Shown piece by piece: positions 26,352 through 35,441 of a DNA stretch of 64,000 nt. The notes under the pieces were generated by a model. It was given only the letters and a program-made list of their open reading frames with translations, did not search any database and was not told the DNA's origin. Position numbers and translations under genes: made by a program. Each line of letters begins with the position of its first letter. Within the stretch, counting starts at the first letter, position 1. The DNA comes from CAZSRX01 sp964609675 [NCBI: uncultured Bacteroidota bacterium] (GTDB lineage: Bacteria > CLD3 > SB21): assembly GCA_964609675.1 (NCBI GenBank), contig CAZSRX010000003.1, positions 71 to 64,070 of the forward strand. Reading direction: 5' to 3'.

Positions 26352-27563
26352 ATGATGACTATAAAACAAATCTTACCACTGATAGTATTTATCACGGAAC
26401 TGTGTTTCGCCCAGGAATCGGGTCAATATCCTGATCGTATCGTATTGAATCTAACGGCTGAACCGCAAACCAGCATAGCGGTTACCTGGCGCACAAATAA
26501 AGCGATCCAGCAGCCCCTGGCGCAATTTACCGAAGAAACCGACAGCCTCAATTTTGAACGTCTGGCCATTAGCATCCCAGCAGTTTCCGAAAAAGTAGTT
26601 CTGGACAGTGTGAACATGGTGTTTCATCATTCCGCGGTTATTAAAAATCTGAAACCGTCAACCCGGTATGTTTACCGCGTTGGCGGGGATTCGGTCTGGA
26701 GCGAGTGGAACACGTTCACCACGGCCAAAGAGGGACAGTCGCCTTTGACGTTTGTATACCTCGGCGATCCGCAATACGGTTTTCGGGATTATCTGCCGCG
26801 CCTTTTCCGGAGGGCGTTGATGACGGCGCCGGAGGCTGCGTTCTGGCTCTATATCGGCGATCTGACCACCGCGCCTAAAAAAGACGCGCAATGGAACGAT
26901 TTATTTTTTTCATGGGATTTTGCGCCGCGCATCATGCCGTCGGTGATGATTCCGGGCAACCATGAATATTCCGCCGTCAGCAAAGCGACAATGCATGTCC
27001 GCGATCTGACGCCTCTGTGGCGGGCGCATTTTACCCTGCCGGAGAACGGCCCCGAAACCCTGAACGAAACAGCGTATTATTTCGATTATCAAGGCGTGCG
27101 CTTTGTCATGCTGAACGGCAATGAGCGGCTTTCACAGCAAGCGGCCTGGATGGATTCCCTGCTTGCGGCGAATCCGAACAAGTGGACCATTGCCGCTGTG
27201 CATCAGCCGGTGTTTTCTATGGGCGGCAAGAGGGACGAGGACAATATCCGCGATACACTGATGCCGGTGTTTGATAAATATTCTGTGGATCTCGTGCTAA
27301 CCGGCCACGACCATGTTTATTCGAGAAGTCACAAACTGAAAAACGGACAGGTCGTGGGCGATACGGATAAAGGCACCGTCTATGTCGTGTCGGTTTGCGG
27401 GACTAAGCAGTATAAGATGAATCTTCAATACAAGAACCTGCTGGCCAAATACGCCGCCAATGTGACCCTGTTTCAGATTATTACGGTAAACGGTAATCGA
27501 CTGCAATATACTTCATACACGGCATCGGGTAAAGTGTTTGATGCGTTTGAGCTTGTGAAGTAA
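26352..27563 (+). CDS. Secreted purple-acid-phosphatase-like metallophosphoesterase
   Basis: Exported protein of 403 residues with a signal peptide ending near LCFAQ. A fibronectin-III-like N-terminal domain (about 25-120; IAVTWRTNKAIQQP, STRYVYRVGGDSVWSEW) precedes a calcineurin-like metallophosphoesterase domain (about 127-385). The dimetal motifs are visible in order: YLGDPQYGF, YIGDLTT, PGNHEYS, AAVHQPVFS and TGHDHVYSRS. This layout is that of purple acid phosphatases, which hydrolyse phosphomonoesters. The substrate is unknown. It is probably periplasmic and may scavenge phosphate. Single gene, with decayed sequence downstream. Confidence 0.88.
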   Translation: MMTIKQILPLIVFITELCFAQESGQYPDRIVLNLTAEPQTSIAVTWRTNKAIQQPLAQFTEETDSLNFERLAISIPAVSEKVVLDSVNMVFHHSAVIKNLKPSTRYVYRVGGDSVWSEWNTFTTAKEGQSPLTFVYLGDPQYGFRDYLPRLFRRALMTAPEAAFWLYIGDLTTAPKKDAQWNDLFFSWDFAPRIMPSVMIPGNHEYSAVSKATMHVRDLTPLWRAHFTLPENGPETLNETAYYFDYQGVRFVMLNGNERLSQQAAWMDSLLAANPNKWTIAAVHQPVFSMGGKRDEDNIRDTLMPVFDKYSVDLVLTGHDHVYSRSHKLKNGQVVGDTDKGTVYVVSVCGTKQYKMNLQYKNLLAKYAANVTLFQIITVNGNRLQYTSYTASGKVFDAFELVK

Positions 27564-27592
27564 GCAAAATATTTTGTTTAATAATTAATGAC

Positions 27593-27922
27593 CGGTCCGG
27601 ATTCCACCAACACGTTCCGTTGTTCTTTGGCATGTACACCGAATGGCGAGCGCCCGCTCACAATTATATATCCATGTTGGGCGCATAAAAATACGGCGCG
27701 AAGTATCTCGGCGCTCCGGATGCAGGTAAGGTCAACGTATTAAACGATTGGCCGAAACACACGGGTTAACGCGCCGCGTAAACGTCAGGCAAAAGCTATT
27801 ATCCCGGGGCAACACGGTCCGGATTTGCGCAAGACCTTGTGCAGGCGTCCGATTCATCAAACGGTTCCGCGAACTCCAATTCGGGCGCGTCGGCGTGGCG
27901 TACCGGTTGCGGGCCGCGGTAA
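27593..27922 (+). pseudogene. Decayed coding remnant of unknown family
   Basis: In the 526 bp between the phosphoesterase gene and the next minus-strand gene, one frame reads as protein-like sequence for about 109 codons despite internal stops at 27686, 27767 and 27779. It includes HVPLFFGMYTEWRAPAHNY, KYGAKYLGAPDAGKVNVLND and SYYPGATRSGFAQDLVQ. It then runs into a Ser/Asn/Gly-rich tail and a final TAA at 27920. No start or ribosome site is evident. I cannot name the family. The rest of the gap (27923-28089) shows no clear feature. Confidence 0.4.
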
Positions 27923-28089
27923 ATAAAAACGTCCTTTTAAATTCAATGATGATAATTTTAATGAAACCGTTATTACACAGGCAGGATCGGGCTTCGCCTG
28001 AGCCATCCGGATACCGTTACCGTCATTTATACGATACAAATCCGCTTGTAGAAAAAGGCGAACGGTTGGCAATAGTTAGAGGGGATAAA

Positions 28090-29412
28090 CTACGGTTTCC
28101 GAAGATCCACTTTCACATCCAAAATCTGATCCACGTAAAAGAAACGGCCTGAACCCATCACGTCGCAGTGACGGAAAGTAAACTGTCTGAATGAAATTGA
28201 CTTTTTACGTATGCGCTTTTCTTTACGGATGCGGTCCAGCTCTTCCTTGGGGGTCGAATCAATGATAAGCCGTATACGTTCGCCGATTTCATTAAGAATT
28301 AATTCCTCATTCGAAGGATAGTACTCTTGAGCGTTAGCGCCAAGCATCACTTTGCCGTCATGCCAGCGTCCCGGATTTTTTTTGGCGGCTTTCTTATAGA
28401 ATGTGAATGAATCCAGCAGGGCGGGCAAGTTGTTCCATTCAGCCGCCGGCAGGCATGCCGTATAACCGCTGAGGGAAGGCCGGTAATCATACGCATCATC
28501 CGGAGTGGTTTTGGGTTCATAGTCCGGGTACATGGAATGAATGGCGTCTGTTTGGTCGATTTCGGAACCGGCAAACATCAGACGCTTAAGTTCTTTTGCC
28601 CAGAAGTTACTAAGTCCGGCTGAATACCAGGAAGCACTTCGTAAGTAAGCGTCAATCCGTTCCCGGCACTTCTGGTAATAGGCCTTTCGGTAATAAACGG
28701 GGAGTCCGTTTACAGCTTCGGTGAATGTTTCCAGAAAAATCCGTAAAACGCTGTCCGTTGTCGCCGCTACACGGCTGTCGGTATCAGTAAAGGGCTGGAA
28801 TATCCACTGTTCATGAATGGGACCGTAATCGGGTATCAGATACTGGTGTATCATTTTATGAGCAGGCAGGCCGTCGGGAATTGATTTTGGTATCGCTTGG
28901 CTTCCGGGCCGGGCCATTTTTAGTTCGATGAAGTAAGGATATTCTTCTAAGCTGATAACCTGCCAACCGTCGGATAGAGTAAAACTGTCCGTTTTCCGTA
29001 TCCTTGCATGGCAGGAATCATAACCGATGGATTTTTTAAAAAGGTCGTCAAATGTACAGGCTTTCAGTATGTTATTTTGTTCCGTAATTGGAAAGTTTTT
29101 TTTGTAGATGATGGCGTCTTTGTTGACCGTCATAAAATCCGGACTGACGACGGCTCCATTGGATTGCGCCGTGATTTTTTTCTTATAAAGATTCTGCCTT
29201 GGAATAATTATGTATTCCGCAAGGGTCACGGAATTGTCTTTCAAACGGAATTCTACTACGAGCGCGTTGGCGCTGTCAGGCGCAATGTAATTAATGGATT
29301 CCGCAGACGCCCACCGGCAGACCAGTTCGGTTGTGCTGTCCATTTCCGCGGCGTGCAGAAGTTGCAGCGCGAGGCTCAGTATTTTAATCCATTCGATGGG
29401 ATGCATATTCAT
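28090..29412 (-). CDS. Hypothetical secreted protein
   Basis: Protein of about 440 residues. The chosen start (29410-29412) gives MNMHPIEWIKILSLALQLLHAAE, which looks like a weak signal peptide or N-terminal anchor. An in-frame start at 29445 would add a less plausible N-terminus. No domain is recognised. Notable stretches are YDYRPSLSGYTACLPAAEW (about 310), LDSFTFYKKAAKKNPGRW, and a C-terminal basic region RIRKEKRIRKKS followed by FRQFTFRHCDVMGSGRFFY. Monocistronic, convergent with the decayed stretch, and upstream of the tRNA-Lys terminator. Confidence 0.7.
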   Translation of the reverse strand: MNMHPIEWIKILSLALQLLHAAEMDSTTELVCRWASAESINYIAPDSANALVVEFRLKDNSVTLAEYIIIPRQNLYKKKITAQSNGAVVSPDFMTVNKDAIIYKKNFPITEQNNILKACTFDDLFKKSIGYDSCHARIRKTDSFTLSDGWQVISLEEYPYFIELKMARPGSQAIPKSIPDGLPAHKMIHQYLIPDYGPIHEQWIFQPFTDTDSRVAATTDSVLRIFLETFTEAVNGLPVYYRKAYYQKCRERIDAYLRSASWYSAGLSNFWAKELKRLMFAGSEIDQTDAIHSMYPDYEPKTTPDDAYDYRPSLSGYTACLPAAEWNNLPALLDSFTFYKKAAKKNPGRWHDGKVMLGANAQEYYPSNEELILNEIGERIRLIIDSTPKEELDRIRKEKRIRKKSISFRQFTFRHCDVMGSGRFFYVDQILDVKVDLRKP

Positions 29413-29588
29413 TTCCCTGAAAGATGGTTGTGCGGAACAGCGCAACCATAAAGTATTTATATTTTACCACTTCAGCAATAATTTTATCAAAAGGAATTTC
29501 GTAAAAACAGCTGGTACGGTTAGCGGTACATGGTATCGGTTGCGCGGGGATGGATAGATATTGGTCTCGGGTTCGTCTTTAACAAAAA

Positions 29589-29617
29589 CGCCAGTCCTTA
29601 TAGAAACAGGACTGGCG
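29589..29617 (-). terminator. Rho-independent terminator of the tRNA-Lys gene
   Basis: A perfect 10-bp stem CGCCAGTCCT (29589-29598) / AGGACTGGCG (29608-29617) with a 9-base loop. On the minus strand it is followed directly by TTTTT. It starts 10 bp after the tRNA 3' end. Confidence 0.88.
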
Positions 29618-29627
29618 AGGCTTGATG

Positions 29628-29700
29628 TGCGTCCACTAGGAATCGAACCTAGAACCTCCAGATTAAGAGTCTGCTGCTCTGCCAGTTGAGCTATGGACGC
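29628..29700 (-). tRNA. tRNA-Lys (anticodon CUU)
   Basis: 73-base gene. The acceptor stem GCGTCCA pairs with TGGACGC, with discriminator A. The D arm has AGCTC...GAGC, the anticodon stem CAGA/TCTG holds loop CTCTTAA (anticodon CTT, decoding AAG), and the T arm contains GGTTCGATTCC. The 3' CCA is not encoded. It is followed by its own terminator. Confidence 0.96.
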
Positions 29701-29857
29701 ATAACACCATCGGGGGGGTAGTATAAAAAAAAGAAAGGGATAAATCAAGAAAAATATTTTTATTTTTTATTGAAATTCCGTTATAAATTGATTAAGTATT
29801 TACGCTTTTTGTAAACGTTAATTAACATTACCCATAACCAGAAACCAAGGATAATCT

Positions 29858-31963
29858 ATGAAATCCCAATGGTTGTTAATCCTGTTAGGAATGAGTATGA
29901 TCCTGTACGCCTGTAGCAGCGGCGGAGATACTTCCAATCCGCTTCTAAAAACCTTCAATACGCCGTTCCAGGTACCGCCTTTTGATAAGATCCAAGAAGG
30001 CGATTTTCTGCCGGCTTTCAAAGAAGCCATCAAAGCGCAGGAAAAAGAAATTGCCGACATTACATCCAATCAGGCAGCGCCGACCTTTGCCAACACGGTG
30101 GAAGCGCTGGACCGAAGCGGCCTGTTGCTGAATACTGTCAGCGCCATTTTCTTTAACCTGTCTTCCGCCAATACCAGCGATTCCCTGCAGAAAATAGCCA
30201 AGGAAGTGGCGCCGCTATTGTCCCAGCATAACGACAATATATCGCTGAATAAGGAATTGTTTAAGCGGATTAAAGCTGTTTACGACGCCAAAGACAAGCA
30301 AAATCTTAGCGGCGAACAAAGCCGTTTACTGGAGGAAACCTACAAAAACTTCATCTTCGGCGGCGCCGGCCTTGATGAAAAACAGCAGGAACGTCTTCGG
30401 GATATTAATAAAGAATTGTCCCTGCTCAGCCTGAAATTCGGCGACAACCTGCTGGCCGAAACCAACGGCTTCCAGCTGGTGATTGATAAAAAAGAAGACC
30501 TGGCCGGGTTGCCGCAGAACCTGATTGACGGCGCAGCACAAACCGCCAAGGAAAAAGGCCAGGAAGGCAAATGGATGTTTACTCTGCACAATCCGAGCGT
30601 CCTGCCGTTCCTGCAGTATTCCGAAAAACGGGAACTTCGCGAGAAAATATGGCGGGCATGGACCAATCGCGGCAACAACAATAACGAATACGATAATAAA
30701 GAGACCATAAAAAAGATCGTGAATCTTCGTCTGGAACGCGCCAAACTTTTCGGGTATAAAAACCACGCCGAGTATGTGCTGGCCCGCAACATGGCGCAAA
30801 ACCCGGGCCGCGTCAATGAGTTGCTGATGCAGTTATGGGAACCGGCTTTAAAGGTCGCCAAGAAAGAAGCCGCCGATATGCAGGCGCTCATCAAAAAGGA
30901 AGGAAAATCCTTTAAACTGGAACCGTGGGACTGGCGGTATTACGCTGAAAAAGTGCGTAAAGAAAAATATGACCTTGATGAGGAACAATTAAAGCCCTAT
31001 TTCGAACTCGAGAGCGTTAAAAAAGGTTTGTTCACCGTTGTGAACAAGCTATGGGGCCTCAAGATGATTGAAAAACCGGAGTTGCCGAAATACGACAAAA
31101 ACGTAACGGCCTACGAAGTGCAGGAAGCCGACGGAAAGCATATCGGCATTTTGTATATGGATTTCTATACCCGGGCCAGCAAACGCGGCGGCGCCTGGAT
31201 GGACAATTACCGCAACCAATATATCAAGGACGGCAAGGACATCCGTCCGGTTGTTACTAATGTGTTTAATTTTTCCGCGCCGACCGCCAACACGCCCACC
31301 CTGCTGACTTACGACGAGGTCAGTACTGTGTTTCATGAATTCGGTCACGGGTTGCATGGTCTGCTGACGAAATGCAATTATGTCAGCCTCTCCGGCACCA
31401 ATGTCGCGCGCGATTTCGTGGAACTGCCCTCGCAGATTATGGAAAACTGGGCTGCCGATACCGCCGGACTGAATCTGTTTGCCAAACATTATAAAACCGG
31501 CGAAGTGATTCCGCCCGCGTTGGTGGATAAAATCACGAAGAGTCAGTACCACGACCAGGGTTTCGCGACCGTGGAATACCTTGCGGCATCGATACTGGAC
31601 ATGAAATACCACACGATGACCGAACCGTTCAATCAGGATGTCAACCGGTTTGAGGCCGAAGCGATGAAACAGATTGGACTGATTCCGGAAATCATCAGCC
31701 GGTACCGCAGTACGTATTTCGCGCATATTTTCAGCGGCGGATATTCTGCGGGATATTACAGCTACATCTGGGCGCAGGTGCTGGACGCCGATGCGTTCGA
31801 TTATTTCAAACAGAACGGCGTTTTCGACCAGAAGACCGCGCAATCATTCCGCAGTAATATCCTGGAGCGCGGCAATACTGAAGAACCCATGGAACTGTAT
31901 AAAAAATTCCGCGGCGCTGAACCCAGCATTCAGCCTCTGTTGAAGCGAAAAGGTCTGATATAG
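29858..31963 (+). CDS. dcp: Peptidyl-dipeptidase Dcp-like M3 metallopeptidase, lipoprotein
   Basis: Zinc peptidase of 701 residues that removes C-terminal dipeptides from short peptides. An N-terminal lipoprotein signal (LLILLGMSMILYACSSGG, Cys about 19) suggests membrane anchoring facing the periplasm, as in other Gram-negative Dcp lipoproteins. The zinc motif HEFGHGLHG lies near residue 492 in STVFHEFGHGLHGLL, with downstream Glu in ENWA (about 528) and the substrate-binding GGYSAGYYSYIWA motif near 628. Length is typical for Dcp (about 680-710). An AAGGA ribosome site precedes the ATG. It is a single-gene unit ended by a strong hairpin. Confidence 0.93.
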   Translation: MKSQWLLILLGMSMILYACSSGGDTSNPLLKTFNTPFQVPPFDKIQEGDFLPAFKEAIKAQEKEIADITSNQAAPTFANTVEALDRSGLLLNTVSAIFFNLSSANTSDSLQKIAKEVAPLLSQHNDNISLNKELFKRIKAVYDAKDKQNLSGEQSRLLEETYKNFIFGGAGLDEKQQERLRDINKELSLLSLKFGDNLLAETNGFQLVIDKKEDLAGLPQNLIDGAAQTAKEKGQEGKWMFTLHNPSVLPFLQYSEKRELREKIWRAWTNRGNNNNEYDNKETIKKIVNLRLERAKLFGYKNHAEYVLARNMAQNPGRVNELLMQLWEPALKVAKKEAADMQALIKKEGKSFKLEPWDWRYYAEKVRKEKYDLDEEQLKPYFELESVKKGLFTVVNKLWGLKMIEKPELPKYDKNVTAYEVQEADGKHIGILYMDFYTRASKRGGAWMDNYRNQYIKDGKDIRPVVTNVFNFSAPTANTPTLLTYDEVSTVFHEFGHGLHGLLTKCNYVSLSGTNVARDFVELPSQIMENWAADTAGLNLFAKHYKTGEVIPPALVDKITKSQYHDQGFATVEYLAASILDMKYHTMTEPFNQDVNRFEAEAMKQIGLIPEIISRYRSTYFAHIFSGGYSAGYYSYIWAQVLDADAFDYFKQNGVFDQKTAQSFRSNILERGNTEEPMELYKKFRGAEPSIQPLLKRKGLI

Positions 31964-31988
31964 GTCACGCCAAAATATTTTTTAAAGG

Positions 31989-32024
31989 ACAGCTCCCTGC
32001 AGGCCTGCGGGGAGCTGTTTTTTT
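31989..32024 (+). terminator. Rho-independent terminator after dcp
   Basis: Stem ACAGCTCCC (31989-31997) / GGGAGCTGT (32010-32018) has an internal TGCAGGCCTGC loop region and is followed by a seven-base T-run. It lies 26 bp after the dcp stop. Confidence 0.9.
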
Positions 32025-32092
32025 ATGATGGTATTAATCCGGAATGGCTTGCGGCAACCGCTACCCGAAGATGATGGTAAAGAATTCAATCA

Positions 32093-34669
32093 TTAGGCCA
32101 CCGTCGGCAGCGAAAAACTGAACGTGGAACCTTTGCCGAGTTCGCTCTCGACCCAGACTTTACCTTTATGCAGTTCCACGATTTTTTTAACGATTGCCAG
32201 GCCGAAACCGGTGCTGGATTCTCCGCCGGTGGGCCGGGCGCTGAGTTTCTTGAAGCTGGTGAATATTTCCCGCAAATCATTCTCGCTCAGCCCCTGGCCG
32301 GTGTCCCGGATGTGGGTGATAACCGCGGTTGGCGAAGCTTCGCAGTAGACGCGAACCGAACCGCCGGGGAATGTGTATTTGATGGCATTGCTGAGCAGGT
32401 TGTTGACGACTTCAATAATACGGATTTTATCCACCGTTACCATCGGTAGATCACTGCGTTTTTCGATGTTCAGCGCAATATTTTTCATCATCGCCGTCTT
32501 GCGGTGCATTTTTTCGCACTCCTTAAGGATGACGGCCATATTTTCCCTGTGCAGTTCCAGACTGACTTTGCCGGCTTCAATAGCGGATATATCCAGCAAG
32601 TCGGATATTAATTGTACCATATCGCGACCGGATTTGAGGACCATCGAGAGATCGTTGATAGCGTCCTCTTTGTTAAAACGTCCGGATTTAAGGTCCTCTA
32701 CTACCAGTTCCACAAAACCGATTACCGCGCCCAGCGGGCTTCGTAAGTCATGCGCCGCAATACCGAGAAACTCGTTTTTCTTTTCGTTGACGATTTTCAG
32801 TTCCTCGAGAATGTTAGCCTTGATGAAAGCCGACGTGATATGCTCTTTCAGCGTAAACAACAGGTGAAGGTCCTGGGAAGAAAAACCCGCGCCGGCGTCC
32901 AGGTTGTCAAATATAAAATAGCCCTCGGTTTTTTGTTCCACGTGTATCCGCAGGATTAAGCGGGACGGCGGTGCACCTAAGATTTCGTCGATGGCGTGCT
33001 TATCCGTTATCGCTCCCGCCTTGAGCAGATAGATGTCTTCGAAAAGGCGATCGGCCCGGCCGATCAGTAACGTCTCAACCTCGGACAGTGTCAGTACCAG
33101 ACTGGTCAGCGAAGGCTGGCTCCATCCCCGCGTCATTTTGACTTTAAAATTTTCGGATTCGCGGTCCTGAACGAAAATACAGGCCCGGTGGGCGTTCCGG
33201 AGTATGTTGACCTCTTTAAGCAGGGTTTCCAGCAACGCGGAAAAATCTATTTCCGAGTTGATGGCCTTCACAATCATATTGATTTTCTCCAGTTCCTCTT
33301 TCTTTTCCAGAAGATCCCGCGTCCTTTCGGCAACCTGCTTTTCAAGTTCTTGTTTCTGAGCCTCGATCAGCGCCTTGTGTTCCGCTTCTTTCTCACGTTT
33401 GAGTTTTTCCTTTTGCAGGGTTTGTTCAGCCAGTTCCTGCTTAAGCATATTGAAGCGGTTGGAAAGCCCCAGCGAAAGGAGCGTCGTCTGCATGATGATA
33501 CCGATCAGCATGCTGTAATTTGTAATGAAGGTGCTGGGCAGAATTCCGAAAGATTTAAGCGCAAACAGATTGACGCCGAGAAGGTAGGCAACCCATCCCA
33601 GAAGAAAATACCGTGCCGGGCGGTAGCCTTTGGTCCAACATAAAATGCCGCTGGGAACCAGGATAACGGACATTATCAGCGATAAGACTGCTATCATCGA
33701 AATAGCAACAGGATAATTACCGATGAGCGATAACAGGATTGGAACCAGCGTGCCTGCCATATAAATATTAAGGATCAGGTTGACTTTTGGTATAATGACT
33801 TTTGTTTGCAGATACGCTTTGGTAAATTGCGCACAGAAGAGTAGCGCCAAACCCAGGAATAACGAAATGCTGGGGTTGTTCAGCGCCGGATTGCCGGGCC
33901 ACAGCAGTTCATAGGCGTACCCGTCAAGACCCATCTGACCGATAATATAGAATGAGATATATAACACGTAATAGAGATAGCTTTTATCCTTGATCGTAAA
34001 GAAAAAGAAAAGGTTATAAAGAGCCATTAGAACCAATATGCCGTAAAAACCGCCATAGATAAATTGTTCTTTAAGCGTTTTGGATAGAAATACGGTTTCG
34101 CTGCAGAGTTTCAGCGGTAACTGGATGGAACTCTCCCCGTGCACACGCATATAGAAAACATATTCCTTACCCGGCGACAATGACAGACGAAATATAATAT
34201 TTCGGTGACGGTATTTACGCTGGTCAAAAGAAATTTGATCGCCGGATTGAGAAGCGATCCAATGGCCGGCGGTATCAGTCTGGTACAGTGTTACATAATC
34301 CAGCAGCGGGTAACCCACCTCAAGAAACCAGTCCGTATTTTTGGCGTCTTCATTCTTGACCCGAAATTCAAACCAGAAAACCGATTTTGAAAATCCGTAA
34401 TTCGGTATACCGCCTTCAGAAACGACAAATCGCTTTTGGTTTTCTTCAGTGAGAATCTGATGGATGTCCAATACGCTTTCTTTGTCTTCAAGAATGCGGA
34501 GGTAGTCGTGTACGGTATATTCGCTCTGTTCCGGTGTGATGAGGATCTGCGGCGTAACCGATGCCTGCCAAGCGTGGTTTCCGGCATTCAGAAGTACCGG
34601 CAGTAAAAATTTCCACGCCATGCAACTCGCTAAAAACAAACGTTGCGCTTTGATATTCAGATGGCGCAT
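32093..34669 (-). CDS. 7TMR-DISM sensor histidine kinase
   Basis: Membrane kinase of about 858 residues from the ATG at 34667-34669 (an upstream in-frame ATG at 34714 is possible). After a signal peptide it has a periplasmic DISMED2 jelly-roll domain (about 45-165; FSKSVFWFEFRVKNE, WFLEVGYPLLDYVTLY), which in relatives may bind carbohydrate. Seven hydrophobic helices follow (about 185-390; 7TMR-DISM), then a coiled coil, a GAF-like domain (about 480-620), HisKA with GIAAHDLRSPLGAVIGF (His about 639), and HATPase_c with NNLLSNAIKYT and GFGLAIVKKIVELHKG. No receiver is fused and no response-regulator gene is adjacent, so it is an orphan kinase. Confidence 0.9.
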   Translation of the reverse strand: MRHLNIKAQRLFLASCMAWKFLLPVLLNAGNHAWQASVTPQILITPEQSEYTVHDYLRILEDKESVLDIHQILTEENQKRFVVSEGGIPNYGFSKSVFWFEFRVKNEDAKNTDWFLEVGYPLLDYVTLYQTDTAGHWIASQSGDQISFDQRKYRHRNIIFRLSLSPGKEYVFYMRVHGESSIQLPLKLCSETVFLSKTLKEQFIYGGFYGILVLMALYNLFFFFTIKDKSYLYYVLYISFYIIGQMGLDGYAYELLWPGNPALNNPSISLFLGLALLFCAQFTKAYLQTKVIIPKVNLILNIYMAGTLVPILLSLIGNYPVAISMIAVLSLIMSVILVPSGILCWTKGYRPARYFLLGWVAYLLGVNLFALKSFGILPSTFITNYSMLIGIIMQTTLLSLGLSNRFNMLKQELAEQTLQKEKLKREKEAEHKALIEAQKQELEKQVAERTRDLLEKKEELEKINMIVKAINSEIDFSALLETLLKEVNILRNAHRACIFVQDRESENFKVKMTRGWSQPSLTSLVLTLSEVETLLIGRADRLFEDIYLLKAGAITDKHAIDEILGAPPSRLILRIHVEQKTEGYFIFDNLDAGAGFSSQDLHLLFTLKEHITSAFIKANILEELKIVNEKKNEFLGIAAHDLRSPLGAVIGFVELVVEDLKSGRFNKEDAINDLSMVLKSGRDMVQLISDLLDISAIEAGKVSLELHRENMAVILKECEKMHRKTAMMKNIALNIEKRSDLPMVTVDKIRIIEVVNNLLSNAIKYTFPGGSVRVYCEASPTAVITHIRDTGQGLSENDLREIFTSFKKLSARPTGGESSTGFGLAIVKKIVELHKGKVWVESELGKGSTFSFSLPTVA

Positions 34670-34856
34670 TAAAATCCGTTTTGTTATAATGTAGGCAGAA
34701 AAGGACCTTACCAAAAAATAAGCAATATGCTACTTGTTTTCAAGTATAAACTTTTTGATCAGCCATTTAACCGAACGATAAAACGGTGCCGATAATAAAA
34801 AAGCCTCAGTCTGTTTGGTGGTTTTTTTTCAGATAAACGATAAGGTCCTATGTGAA

Positions 34857-35330
34857 TTATTCTCTTGTTATATTTAAAATTTTTAATTGCAATTCGCCGG
34901 CTGGTATCTGAATGGTCGCAGTTTCCCCGATACCTTTTCCAAGAAGCCCTTTACCAATCGGCGTTTTTACGGATATTTTACCGTTTTCCCAGTCCGCATC
35001 GGTGTCCGGAACCAGAGTATAGGTCATCCGATCTTTGGTTTTCACGTTTTCCAGTTCTACGGTAGCCAGGATATACACTTTATCTTTAGGAATATCGTCT
35101 TCATTGATGATGACAGCGTTCATCATTTTCATTTCCATCTCGTTGATGCGGTTCTGAAGCTTCTGGAGTTCTTCTTTGGCGGCATGGTATTCGGCATTTT
35201 CGCTCAGGTCTCCGTGTTCTCTGGCTACCTGCACGCGTTCGGCGATTTCGGGCCGTTTGACGTTTTTCAGATAATCCACTTCTTCCTTCAATTTTCTGAG
35301 GCCTTCCGGTGTAAAATATACTTTTTCCAT
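34857..35330 (-). CDS. greA: Transcription elongation factor GreA
   Basis: Cytoplasmic protein of 157 residues that enters the RNA polymerase secondary channel and stimulates cleavage of backtracked RNA. The N-terminal coiled coil (1-75) carries the acidic tip and signature in AREHGDLSENAEYHAAKEEL (about 37-56). The C-terminal FKBP-like domain (about 82-157) includes PIGKGLLGKGIGETATIQ. Length is standard. It has an AGGAGT ribosome site. It is separated from the upstream peptidase gene by a terminator, so it has its own promoter. Confidence 0.97.
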   Translation of the reverse strand: MEKVYFTPEGLRKLKEEVDYLKNVKRPEIAERVQVAREHGDLSENAEYHAAKEELQKLQNRINEMEMKMMNAVIINEDDIPKDKVYILATVELENVKTKDRMTYTLVPDTDADWENGKISVKTPIGKGLLGKGIGETATIQIPAGELQLKILNITRE

Positions 35331-35368
35331 ATTCCTAATTACTCCTTAAAAAAAATAAAAAAAATTTC

Positions 35369-35396
35369 TCAGCGGGAGAAGCTGTCATCCCGCTGA
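35369..35396 (-). terminator. Rho-independent terminator of the thiL-pepP operon
   Basis: Stem TCAGCGGGA (35369-35377) / TCCCGCTGA (35388-35396), 9 bp perfect with a 10-base loop. On the minus strand it is followed by two T-runs. It lies between the M24 peptidase stop and the greA start. Confidence 0.85.
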
Positions 35397-35441
35397 AAGG
35401 GAAAGAATTGTTATTGAAATTATAACGTTCGGGTTTCGTCC

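Noticed and set aside
27748-28152. 134-codon plus-strand open frame as a real gene
   Set aside because: It starts at TTG without a ribosome site, overlaps the 3' end of a convergent gene and is in a different frame from the protein-like remnant.
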